A stretch of 21,038 nucleotides of DNA from Phycisphaerae bacterium (GCA_002688155.1 NZCH01000087.1:1-21038), one strand, 5' to 3'; shown: positions 7,039 through 13,649, counted from the stretch's first letter. Notes: generated by a model not told the origin, from the letters alone. Numbers and translations are program-made.

Positions 7039-8343
7039 TTAGACCGCTGCAGTGAGCGCTTCGACGTTTGCGGTGCGGGTGGCCTCGACGTCAAAGCATT
7101 GCATCTGGTTTTCGTACATGATCCGCTGCGCGAAGGCGATCGCCTGGGCTTCGGTCAATTCACCTTCTTCGACTTCGGTCTCGAGTGCTTTGGTCAGGTA
7201 GCGGCGCATCTGGACTGAGAAGGCATACGCATCGGTGGGTGACTTAGTATCGCCTCCGAACGCGAAGAGTTTGCTGGCGGGCGCCGCGTGAATGAAACGG
7301 CGGACGAAATCCGCCGACGCGACCGGGTTGAGCGACCACGCCCAGCACAGGTCCGCCCACACGTTGCGGAAGTGCTTCGCCATCGCGATCAATTCGTCGC
7401 TGTACGGGTACGCGATGTGCATGAGCACGAAGCGCGTGTCGGGGTACTCGATCAGCAGTGGGCACAGGTTTCCGGCGCGGATGCGATCGGTGACCATTGA
7501 CCCGTTGCCGGCGTAGTACCCACAGTGGATTTTGACGGGCAGGTGGAACTCACCAGCCAGTTCGCACCCGCGTGCCAGCGCCCAATCACCAAAACACAGT
7601 CGCGCTTCTTCGTCGGTGTGGTCCAGGTCCCTGCGATAGCGTGCGAACGCGCGCTCGGCGTCCGCGCGATCACGTTTTTGCCAGCACAGCGTACGGTTGT
7701 ACGCGTGCTGCGTCTTGACGGCGACAGCGTATTTGCCGTGCAGTTCGAAGATGCGCCGCATCGCCTGCTCGAGCGAGTCCAGATCACTGATCGCCACGTT
7801 GGTTTCACGTTCGAGAAGGTCCCAGTCCACCCCGCGATAAACGAAGCCGACCCACGAAATGTCATAAAAGAAAAAGCCAGGCCCAGACGCATCGGGCAAT
7901 TGCGTGCGGATGCCGTTGTCCGTCTGAATGTGATCAAGCTTTGCCAGATCGCGCAGGATGCGTAAGCGCTCGCCGGGTTGGCGAAGTTCGTCGAGTTTCG
8001 GCTGCGCGGCGCGCACAGTGTCGGGCGTGATTTCGTCGATGCCGAACACGTCTTTCGCCGCGATGCGCACGGCCTGGCCGTAGCCGGTGTGCTCGATCGC
8101 CCGCCATGCGTCTTCAACCCCGGACCAGCGACCCTCGATATCACCGTCCGCCGCCTCCAGCAGGCGGTCGACCGCGCGCGGCTCGGCGCCGGCGCTCACC
8201 AGGTCACCGCAGACGTACGATTCAAACAGACTGCGCAACACGTCGTCGGGCCCGTCCTCGACCCACACCTGCTCCGTGCGCATGTGCTCGTGCGTGTCGA
8301 TCATTTGCGCGTTCGTGATGAAGTCGGCCAGGTCTGTGGTCAT
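7039..8343 (-). CDS. Amidohydrolase-superfamily metal-dependent hydrolase (amidohydrolase-2 type)
   Basis: The 434-residue protein shows the superfamily metal-site residues in order. They are an H-x-H pair in DTHEH (H18, H20) after the first strand, a possible ligand lysine in VAVKTQH (K210), a histidine in VKIHCGYY (H273), a histidine in FVLMHIAYPY (H309) and an aspartate in FAFGGDTKS (D365). The layout resembles PF04909-type amidohydrolases and the uronate isomerase branch, which form TIM barrels and act on carboxylates or sugar acids. The substrate cannot be read from the sequence. The ATG at 8343 has a good ribosome-binding site (gaggga, 8 bases upstream). The mlaF-like gene begins 27 bp after its stop, and the YdjY-domain gene ends 108 bp upstream, so these may form one minus-strand operon with no obvious shared function. 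Confidence 0.8.
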   Translation of the reverse strand: MTTDLADFITNAQMIDTHEHMRTEQVWVEDGPDDVLRSLFESYVCGDLVSAGAEPRAVDRLLEAADGDIEGRWSGVEDAWRAIEHTGYGQAVRIAAKDVFGIDEITPDTVRAAQPKLDELRQPGERLRILRDLAKLDHIQTDNGIRTQLPDASGPGFFFYDISWVGFVYRGVDWDLLERETNVAISDLDSLEQAMRRIFELHGKYAVAVKTQHAYNRTLCWQKRDRADAERAFARYRRDLDHTDEEARLCFGDWALARGCELAGEFHLPVKIHCGYYAGNGSMVTDRIRAGNLCPLLIEYPDTRFVLMHIAYPYSDELIAMAKHFRNVWADLCWAWSLNPVASADFVRRFIHAAPASKLFAFGGDTKSPTDAYAFSVQMRRYLTKALETEVEEGELTEAQAIAFAQRIMYENQMQCFDVEATRTANVEALTAAV

Positions 8344-8445
8344 TGTTCAATCCCTCGTGCCGTAACACCCGCGAGGGCTCGGGTTCCGGGTGTCGGGGCG
8401 GACGCGCATCCGGGTGTGCCTGCGTTGCGACCGCTACGCGCGTGT

Positions 8446-8481
8446 GATTCGTCATTCTTGATTCGTCATTGCTTCGTCATT
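8446..8481. repeat. Three imperfect 11-bp repeats supplying the 3' end of the YdjY-domain gene
   Basis: Near-copies of gattcgtcatt occur at 8446-8456, 8460-8470 and 8471-8481. On the coding strand they read aatgacgaatc, each with an overlapping ATG/TGA. The last residues of the YdjY protein (NDEAMTNQE) and its stop are encoded by this array, much like the array at 1471-1500. Confidence 0.75.
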
Positions 8482-9282
8482 GGGTACTTGCGTGTTTGGG
8501 TATTTTGCTTGCTCGTCCCGCACCGGGATCAAACGAATCGTCACCTTTGTACCAACCGGCGGGATGCGGTCGGTGACGGCGGACCACATGCCGTCGTCAT
8601 TGTTGTGGGTGACGTCGGTTGCCCGGGCGAGCACGTCATCTCCAAAGTTGACCAGCGACACAACGGTGCCATTGAGGTCGGCCATATATATGGTCTGGTC
8701 TTCATGCGTGTGCAGTGTCGAGCCTGCGAACAGCCAGTGGTTGTCGGGCAGCAGCTCATTCGTGTGCTGGTTCACGACCCACTGGTGAGCGGGCACTTCA
8801 ACCCGTTTGTCGTCGTGCTCATAAATCAAAGTCACAGCGACGCGCTGACCGCGCGGCGGCTGGCTCTCGTAGCCGTCGTCAGCCTTTTTCCAGGTCAGCG
8901 GCGTGCCGGGCGCCGCGCCGACGAATATCAGCGCCAGGTGAATGTGACTTGGCCGGGCGTCGATGACGAGCACGGATTCGTGCTCGCGCGTACCACGCGA
9001 TGAGGCGAGCAGTTCGATCCAGTCGGCCTCGCGCAATATCACCTCGGCGTCGATGTCGATCCACCGGTGCTGCGGATCGATGGTGATGTGTTCGAGCGCA
9101 GGCCGTGACGTGGCACGAGGTGAACCGGCGGGTTGCACGGCACCGGGCGGCGAAGGTGCCGCGTGGTCACCGTCCGGCCGGGCCGCACAGGCCGCAGGTC
9201 CGATTGCCAGGACGCTCGCCAGCGTCGCACACCGTGCGAGCCGCTCAAGCGCCGCATATCGGGATGCCCGCCTGCGGATCAT
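8452..9282 (-). CDS. YdjY-domain-containing exported protein
   Basis: The 276-residue protein has an N-terminal export signal (basic residues 3-18, hydrophobic 19-30, ACAA near 31-34). The cysteine there sits in PAAC, which is a poor lipobox. A proline-rich linker follows to about residue 60. The remainder matches the YdjY domain common in planctomycetes: an IDPQHRWIDIDAEVILRE start, TREHESVLVIDARPSHIHLALIFVGAAPG in the middle, WLFAGSTLH, and NNDDGMWSAVTDRIPPVGTKVTIRL near the end. The domain has no established function. The ATG at 9282 was chosen because it starts the signal peptide; the frame extends upstream through a GTG that lies inside a terminator hairpin. The leader carries a promoter and an intrinsic terminator, so expression is probably controlled by attenuation or read-through. 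The final nine residues come from a short repeat array. Confidence 0.82.
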   Translation of the reverse strand: MIRRRASRYAALERLARCATLASVLAIGPAACAARPDGDHAAPSPPGAVQPAGSPRATSRPALEHITIDPQHRWIDIDAEVILREADWIELLASSRGTREHESVLVIDARPSHIHLALIFVGAAPGTPLTWKKADDGYESQPPRGQRVAVTLIYEHDDKRVEVPAHQWVVNQHTNELLPDNHWLFAGSTLHTHEDQTIYMADLNGTVVSLVNFGDDVLARATDVTHNNDDGMWSAVTDRIPPVGTKVTIRLIPVRDEQAKYPNTQVPNDEAMTNQE

Positions 9283-9309
9283 GACAACAGCGTATGTGAG
9301 GTTACCCCT

Positions 9310-9350
9310 AAAAGTAAAAAGGCCCGGCACAACCTAAGCCGTGCCGAGCC
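9310..9350 (-). terminator. Intrinsic terminator on the minus strand, upstream of the YdjY gene
   Basis: The stem pairs 9341-9350 with 9321-9330 around a 10-base loop. On the minus-strand RNA all ten positions pair, one as G-U; on the plus strand that position is a C/A mismatch, which fixes the orientation. The stem is followed by TTTTTACTTTT (9310-9320). No minus-strand gene ends to its right, so it acts within the leader of the YdjY gene or ends a small RNA. Confidence 0.8.
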
Positions 9351-9391
9351 CTTCCGGGGGCAAAATTGAATACCTGTACTCAATCTCAGTG
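9311..9391 (-). ncRNA. Candidate ~80-nt small RNA or attenuated 5' leader
   Basis: A strong minus-strand promoter predicts a start near 9390-9392, and an intrinsic terminator ends at about 9311. Between them is a hairpin at 9365-9384: AUUGAGUA, a CAGG tetraloop and UAUUCAAU, eight pairs including one G-U that exists only on the minus-strand RNA. A GCCC/GGGC pairing between 9358-9361 and 9348-9351 would compete with the base of the terminator stem and could act as an antiterminator. I see no coding frame inside. It could be a free RNA or a regulated leader of the YdjY gene 28 bases downstream. I do not recognise a known riboswitch class. Confidence 0.5.
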
Positions 9392-9398
9392 GCAGGTG

Positions 9399-9426
9399 AT
9401 TATACTGACCGTGAAACACGTTTCAA
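9399..9426 (-). promoter_or_regulatory. Sigma70-type promoter for the YdjY leader
   Basis: On the minus strand TTGAAA (9421-9426) and TATAAT (9399-9404) are separated by 16 bp. The -10 box is a perfect match and the -35 box matches at five of six positions. A run of eight C lies directly upstream, and an A8 tract at 9448-9455 could act as an UP-like element. Confidence 0.65.
9412..9425. promoter_or_regulatory. Palindromic operator candidate within the promoter spacer
   Basis: tgaaac-ac-gtttca is a perfect inverted repeat with 6-bp arms. It covers most of the -35 box and the spacer of the minus-strand promoter, an ideal position for a repressor. The half-sites resemble those bound by LacI-type regulators, but no regulator gene is nearby, so the assignment is tentative. 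Confidence 0.45.
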
Positions 9427-9732
9427 GGGGGGGGTGATGAAATTCGATTTTTTTTAGTGTGTGTGTTTCGGGGTTCACAGTGCCGGTTTTCGGGCAATTT
9501 CTCTACAACTATGGGTGACGCAACCACGACCGTTCGCGAACGCGTGCTGTGAGCCCCGGTTCGTGGGCGTTACTCACAGCCCGCCGTTGATATGCGTTAA
9601 TCTAGTAAATGGGTGTTTGGGCCCCGTCTGATACCGCGCGTAATGTCCGCAGACGACGGCCCGGAGGCTCTGGATTCATCAAACGAATCTGCGAATGCGG
9701 TAAAGTGAAGCGACCCCACCCAGAGGAGTCTT
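9427..9732. other. Intergenic region upstream of the Gfo/Idh/MocA gene, with G8 and T8 runs and inverted repeats
   Basis: This stretch holds runs of eight G (9427-9434) and eight T (9448-9455), a GT-repeat, a 12-bp perfect palindrome cgttcgcgaacg (9531-9542) and three related TCACAG/CTGTGA elements. The middle one (9547-9558) can pair with either 9469-9480 or 9573-9580, so the two helices exclude each other. A strong ribosome-binding site (agaggag) lies at its right end. I see no convincing plus-strand promoter and no gene. Confidence 0.5.
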
Positions 9733-10791
9733 ATGACCAGTCAAACCACTGTTCGTGTCGGCATCGTCGGGGCCGGCGACATTTGCCGCGACCGCCACTT
9801 CCCGGGCCTTGCCAGCATCGACGGCGTCAACGTCGTCGCGGTGTGCAATCGCTCGAAAGCGTCCGGGCAGGCGGTAGCCGACAAGTGGAACATTCCCGAC
9901 GTCATGGATGACTGGCAGGCGCTGGTCGGCCGCGACGATCTGGATGCCATCTTCATCGGCACCTGGCCTTACATGCACGAAACAATGTCCGTCGCGACCC
10001 TCGAGGCGGGCAAGCACGTGTTCTGTCAGGCGCGCATGGCGATGAACCTGGCCCAGGCGAAGAATATGGTCGCCACCGCGCACGCGCACCCGAAGCAGGT
10101 CAACATGATCTGCCCGCCACCAACGCGAATGCCGTACGAAGCGTTTATTCACGAAGTCATTCGCGACGGCGGCCTGGGTGAACTCACCTGCCTGCGCCTG
10201 ACCAGCGTCAACGGCGGAAACCTCAACACGAACGCAGTGCACTGGCGCGAACAGCGCGAGTTTTCCGGTAACCAGGTTATGGGCATGGGCATCTACGCCG
10301 AGACGCTCAACGCGTGGGTCGGCCCGTATGAAACCCTTTCCGCCAGCACCAGCACGCCCATCGCGACCAAGACCGACCAGGAAGGCAACACCGTCGATAT
10401 ACAGGTCCCGCAATGCGTGTCGATCACCGGCCAACTGCAAAACGGCGCAATGGCGCTCGAACAGCACTTCGGCCTGTGCACGGACAAGACGACTGCTGGC
10501 GACGAGTTAATCATATGGGGCACGCAAGGTACGCTGCGGTACGACTTTTATGCGCCCTCGATCGAAATGGCGAAGCCGGGCGAACCGCTTAAGAAGGTTG
10601 ATGTGCCGGCCAGGTACCACCGTGACTGGCTGGTCGAACAGGACTTCATCGACGCGGTGCGGGCAGCGAAGACGGACCGGTCGTGGTCGGTCAGCCCGGA
10701 CTTCGACGAGGGCCTGCTGTACATGCAGAAGGTCGAGGCGGTGCACGCGTCGGCAGCGTCCGGCAGCGTCGTGAACCTGGCGCAGCAGTGA
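9733..10791 (+). CDS. Gfo/Idh/MocA family oxidoreductase with altered catalytic motif
   Basis: The 352-residue protein has an N-terminal Rossmann domain beginning VRVGIVGAGDICRDRHFPGL (GxGxxG at 11-16 region) for NAD(P) binding, and a C-terminal alpha/beta domain starting near residue 125. Family enzymes oxidise or reduce sugars, inositols and related polyols. The signature GKHVxxEKPxA is present as GKHVFCQARMA, so the usual catalytic lysine of EKP is replaced (QAR at 99-101). Another residue must act in catalysis, or the protein is not a classical dehydrogenase. The ATG at 9733 has an excellent ribosome-binding site, agaggag, seven to eight bases upstream. Its stop overlaps the GTG start of the next gene by four bases, indicating translational coupling. 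Confidence 0.88.
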   Translation: MTSQTTVRVGIVGAGDICRDRHFPGLASIDGVNVVAVCNRSKASGQAVADKWNIPDVMDDWQALVGRDDLDAIFIGTWPYMHETMSVATLEAGKHVFCQARMAMNLAQAKNMVATAHAHPKQVNMICPPPTRMPYEAFIHEVIRDGGLGELTCLRLTSVNGGNLNTNAVHWREQREFSGNQVMGMGIYAETLNAWVGPYETLSASTSTPIATKTDQEGNTVDIQVPQCVSITGQLQNGAMALEQHFGLCTDKTTAGDELIIWGTQGTLRYDFYAPSIEMAKPGEPLKKVDVPARYHRDWLVEQDFIDAVRAAKTDRSWSVSPDFDEGLLYMQKVEAVHASAASGSVVNLAQQ

Positions 10792-11177
10792 TCGCAGACA
10801 ACAACAGTTCCGACCGGCTGGACACGGGCAAGCTGACTTGGGCGGCGCTGCTTGGCCGGTGGATGGCGTTCGCGAAAAACGCCGCGGCGCTGCCCGATGA
10901 CGACGCGGGCCGGCGGCTGCGCAACTCGGTCGTCGATTTGATCACACTGCAGGCCGTGTGGTTTGCGCTGCAAAACCTCGACGACCTTGACCCCGACGAA
11001 CGCGCGCTGGGCATCGACCGGGCGGACCTTCTGATTCAGCAGCACGCCAAAGTGCTTCGTCGCTGCTGGGGCGACGCTGACCTGCCGCCGCAGGTCAGCG
11101 AACTGATCGAACAGGCAACGCGGCAACTCACGAAGGCCCGGTGTTCGCAGTCACCGGATTCATCCGGTTCCCAATGA
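10788..11177 (+). CDS. Conserved-looking 129-residue protein of unknown function coupled to the oxidoreductase
   Basis: The GTG at 10788 overlaps the stop of the oxidoreductase gene (GTGA), a typical coupling arrangement. The product is acidic to neutral and mostly helical. The core at about residues 16-95 has LTWAALLGRWMAFAKNAAAL, then RLRNSVVDLITLQAVWFAL, and LLIQQHAKVLRRCWG. There is no signal peptide, membrane segment or recognisable catalytic motif. The last ten residues are serine-rich and look unstructured. The frame is open further upstream in the oxidoreductase gene, but that part is out-of-frame shadow. I recall similar small helical proteins as hypotheticals in planctomycetes but cannot name a family. 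Its position suggests it works with, or regulates, the oxidoreductase. Confidence 0.7.
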   Translation: MIADNNSSDRLDTGKLTWAALLGRWMAFAKNAAALPDDDAGRRLRNSVVDLITLQAVWFALQNLDDLDPDERALGIDRADLLIQQHAKVLRRCWGDADLPPQVSELIEQATRQLTKARCSQSPDSSGSQ

Positions 11178-11198
11178 AATGTTTCGATGACCACCTTG

Positions 11199-11222
11199 TA
11201 GCCCGGTTGCTTACGGCCGGTT
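11199..11222 (-). repeat. Dispersed GC-rich repeat, copy in minus orientation
   Basis: Read on the minus strand it is aaccggccgtaagcaaccgg followed by gcta. It matches elements at about 13706-13740 and 17117-17150 in the pattern ccgg-cc-n-n-n-aag-n-n-n-ccgggc-y-a. It lies just 3' of the 129-residue protein gene. Confidence 0.5.
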
Positions 11223-11595
11223 CCCACACGGCAAGCGATGCCGCAACGCGGGACAGTGTTGTATCGCCTCGTTTGCGCCGAGACCGCGACGCCCGGTGGC
11301 CTGATCCTTATATACGTTCATGGCGTTGTGTAGGGAATGGTCGATGGTGTTTGTTGTGGGCTGCGCGTGGTCCGGTCAACATGTCTTTTGAACAGCGATG
11401 GTGACACGGGGGTCTGCCATGGCAGGCGATCCACGCGCGTGGGCATGGGCCCGGGAACACCCGGGTGCGGTGAATCCGGCGGACAGGTCGGCGTACAGGT
11501 TCGGATATTCATCCAATAGCCGATACAACCGCCCGAATTCGATTTGTGGCATGCCGGTGACATGCGAACTGCGTGTGGATCCGGCCATGTGGCCG
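11223..11595. other. Stretch between the unknown-function gene and thiG
   Basis: Nothing intact is visible. The right-hand part holds the decayed amidohydrolase fragment annotated separately; the left part (about 11223-11336) has no gene, clear promoter or terminator. Confidence 0.5.
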
Positions 11596-11603
11596 TCACT
11601 CAC
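11340..11603 (-). pseudogene. Decayed fragment of an amidohydrolase-2 family gene
   Basis: In one minus-strand frame, 11475-11534 encodes GRLYRLLDEYPNLYADLSAG, the conserved block of PF04909-type amidohydrolases in which a helix precedes the strand with the conserved aspartate. In the family this is followed some 20-25 residues later by a FLERHxDRLLFGTD block. Here LFKRHVDR appears at 11372-11395 but in a different frame and without the GTD that should follow. The remnant overlaps the thiG stop by a few bases and has no start, N-terminal H-x-H motif or C-terminus. A frameshifted, truncated relic is the best reading. It is different from the intact amidohydrolase at 7039-8343, which lacks the YPNLYADLSA wording. 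Confidence 0.5.
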
Positions 11604-12447
11604 CCGGAATGTAACTGATCACCCCCGTCCACGGGCTGGACGCGGTGGCGTAGCGTTTTTTGTCGATACGGCCGGCGAGATAGGCGAGCCGGCCGGCGTT
11701 GATGGCGTGGTGCATCGCGTGCGCCATGTGGACCGGTTCGCGCGCGTGCGCGATGCCGGTGTTCAGCAGCACGCCGTCGGCGCCAAGTTCCATGGCGATG
11801 ACCACGTCCGACGCGGTGCCCACACCCGCATCAACGATGACGGGATAATTCGCATCGTTGTCCTTTAACATTTCCAGGATGATGGCGATGCTGTTGGGGT
11901 TGAGCACCCCCTGACCGGACCCGATCGGCGAACCGGCGGGCATGACCGCCGCGGCGCCAGCTTCCTTGATCTTCACCGCCATGATCGGATCGTCACTTGT
12001 ATAACACAGCACCTTGAACCCGTCTGCCACCAGCTCGCGTGTCGCTTCGAGCGTGCCCTGCGGGTCGGGCAGCAGCGTTTTCTTGTCGGCGAGCACTTCG
12101 AGTTTGACCCAGTCTTTGCCGGGGTTGTCCAGTTGATCGAGCAATTCCCTGCCCAGCCGTGCGACGCGCACCGCGTCGTCCGCGTTAAAGCAGCCGGCTG
12201 TGTTCGGCAGAATCGTGTAACGGTCCATATCAATGAAATCGAGCAGGCTGCGCCCCTCTTCGTCAACAAGCCGTTCACGCCGCACGGCGACGGTGATCAC
12301 CTCGGCGCCACAGGCATCAAGCGCGCGCCGCATTGTTTCGTAGTCAGCGTACTTGCCGGTGCCAACGATCAAACGCGACTGAAGCGTTCGGCCGCCGACA
12401 TGCAACGGGGTGTCGAGTTGTTCAGGCGGCCGGGTCACTGTCGTCAT
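11596..12447 (-). CDS. thiG: Thiazole synthase ThiG
   Basis: The 283-residue protein makes the thiazole phosphate carboxylate of thiamine from 1-deoxy-D-xylulose 5-phosphate, dehydroglycine and the thiocarboxylate on ThiS. It is a TIM-barrel protein. Visible family blocks are SRLIVGTGKYADYETM (25-40), AEVITVAVRR (48-57), ILPNTAGC (79-86) and WVKLEVL (113-119), where K115 is the Schiff-base lysine. LLPDPQGTLEA, AVMPAGSPIGSGQG, PVIVDAGVGTASDVVIAMELGADGVLLNT and the final ASSPWTGVISY also match. Length is near the upper end for the family because of an N-terminal extension of about 15 residues. It lies 27 bp downstream of thiS on the same strand. ThiE, ThiF and ThiH/ThiC genes are not in the window. 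The ThiO-like oxidase at 2863-4035 could provide dehydroglycine. Confidence 0.96.
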   Translation of the reverse strand: MTTVTRPPEQLDTPLHVGGRTLQSRLIVGTGKYADYETMRRALDACGAEVITVAVRRERLVDEEGRSLLDFIDMDRYTILPNTAGCFNADDAVRVARLGRELLDQLDNPGKDWVKLEVLADKKTLLPDPQGTLEATRELVADGFKVLCYTSDDPIMAVKIKEAGAAAVMPAGSPIGSGQGVLNPNSIAIILEMLKDNDANYPVIVDAGVGTASDVVIAMELGADGVLLNTGIAHAREPVHMAHAMHHAINAGRLAYLAGRIDKKRYATASSPWTGVISYIPGE

Positions 12448-12474
12448 GGCACACTCATTATTGTTGGATTCAGT

Positions 12475-12675
12475 TCAGCCCCCACCCACCAGCGTGACCA
12501 ATTCGATGACGTCGCCGTCGCGCAATGTCACGTTTTCGTGCTGACGTTTGGGCACGAGTTGCGCGTTGACCTCGACCGCGACAGGCCGGCCGTCCATGCC
12601 CATTTCACCAAGCAGGCTCGCGACGGTCTGGTCGGCAGGTGATTCTCGATGATTGCCGTTGACGGTGAGTTTCAT
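12475..12675 (-). CDS. thiS: Sulfur carrier protein ThiS
   Basis: The 66-residue protein is a ubiquitin-like sulfur carrier. Its C-terminal Gly-Gly is adenylated and converted to a thiocarboxylate that feeds ThiG. The sequence MKLTVNGNHRESPADQTVASLL, read as beta strand, loop and helix, the central PVAVEVNAQLVPKR and the ending DVIELVTLVGGG are the standard family pattern. The ATG at 12675 gives the usual length; the frame is open much further upstream, but that region is arginine-rich and antisense to the methyltransferase gene. thiG starts 27 bp downstream. There is no ThiF-type adenylation gene next to it. Confidence 0.93.
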   Translation of the reverse strand: MKLTVNGNHRESPADQTVASLLGEMGMDGRPVAVEVNAQLVPKRQHENVTLRDGDVIELVTLVGGG

Positions 12676-12692
12676 GGCTTGTTCTTGGCGCG

Positions 12693-12721
12693 ATTCTAGC
12701 GGCGTTGATCGTTGACGTCGA
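12693..12721 (-). promoter_or_regulatory. Possible promoter for thiS-thiG
   Basis: On the minus strand TCGACG (12716-12721) and TAGAAT (12693-12698) are 17 bp apart, with four and five matches to the -35 and -10 consensus. The start would fall close to the thiS ATG. No TPP-riboswitch sequence lies between them. A 6-bp-arm hairpin (cattgc-ctgc-gcaatg, 12748-12763) lies upstream. Confidence 0.3.
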
Positions 12722-12833
12722 TACCATGCGCGTCCGCACTGCGTTAGCATTGCCTGCGCAATGGCACTATGCTGTCGCGGCAATGCCCAGGAAGCGAAGG
12801 GGCCCTTTCCCGGCGACGCGGAGGATCTTCTAC

Positions 12834-13649
12834 GTGACAACGATATCGCATGATCAGGGGCGGGTCGGTGGGTTTGCGCCCCGGCTGGACAAGCGCTTTG
12901 CCCCTGCCGCGCCTGATAACGATGCACGCGAGGGCCGGATGACCGAATCCGCCACACGGCGGATCTACGACCTGTGGTCGAAAGTGTATGACGCGTCGTT
13001 TGGCGTGATGGTTCAACGTCGTCAGGCGCTGGCGGTGCGACAGTTTGATTTTCGGCCCGGTCAGCGCGTGCTCGACATTGGCGTGGGTACGGGCCTGACA
13101 CTTCCCTGCTATCCGCGCGAGGTGCGTGTGGTCGGTCTGGACCTGAGCGCCGGCATGCTCGCGCGTGCCAATCAGAAGTGCCGCGACATGAAACTCGACC
13201 ACTGCCACCTGCTGCGCACCGATGCGATGCTGCCGCCGTTTAAGCCTCGCAGCTTCGATCACGTGATGATCAGCCACACGATCAGCGTGGTCAGCGAACC
13301 GGTGCGGCTGCTGCAATGGGCGAGGACGCTCATCCGGCCCGGCGGTCGCATCATCCTGCTCAACCACTTCCTGTCAACCAACCCATTGATCGCGCGCATC
13401 GAACGCCTGTTGAACCCGCTGTGCACCAAACTGGGATGGCGAAGCGACCTGTCGCTCGAGGCGTTGCTGGGTGATGTTGATCTGGAAGTGCAGTATTGCG
13501 TGAAACGGACCGTGATGGACGTTTGGCGGATCGTGGTTCTCCAGCATCGCGCCGAATCGCCGGCACCAATGAACAATCGCGTCAGCGTGAAACCGGTGTC
13601 GGCGGCGATTGCCCTGCCCGCGCCTATGGCGCTGGCCGCGGCGCCGTGA
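12834..13649 (+). CDS. Class I SAM-dependent methyltransferase, PmtA-like
   Basis: The 271-residue protein has the SAM-binding motif VLDIGVGTGLTLPCYP (79-94), then VVGLDLSAGMLARA (about 99-112) and the HFL-containing strand after IRPGGRIILLNHF. The opening RRIYDLWSKVYDASFG and the spacing resemble phospholipid N-methyltransferases of the Rhodobacter PmtA type, which convert phosphatidylethanolamine toward phosphatidylcholine. The substrate is an inference; a ubiquinone/menaquinone-type or other small-molecule methyltransferase is possible. The GTG at 12834 was chosen because GGAGGA stands eight bases upstream. An ATG at 12939, directly before TESATRRIYDLWSKVYD, would give a shorter protein but has only a weak, too-close AGGG. 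The C-terminal 30 residues are alanine- and proline-rich with no domain. The gene is divergent from thiSG. Confidence 0.75.
   Translation: MTTISHDQGRVGGFAPRLDKRFAPAAPDNDAREGRMTESATRRIYDLWSKVYDASFGVMVQRRQALAVRQFDFRPGQRVLDIGVGTGLTLPCYPREVRVVGLDLSAGMLARANQKCRDMKLDHCHLLRTDAMLPPFKPRSFDHVMISHTISVVSEPVRLLQWARTLIRPGGRIILLNHFLSTNPLIARIERLLNPLCTKLGWRSDLSLEALLGDVDLEVQYCVKRTVMDVWRIVVLQHRAESPAPMNNRVSVKPVSAAIALPAPMALAAAP

Noticed and set aside
9401..9406. TATACT as a plus-strand -10 box for the oxidoreductase gene
   Set aside because: No -35 element lies 16-18 bp upstream, and the same bases form a far better minus-strand promoter.
12676..12833. Possible TPP riboswitch upstream of thiS
   Set aside because: Neither the CTGAGA box nor the downstream conserved part of the THI element is present on the minus strand.
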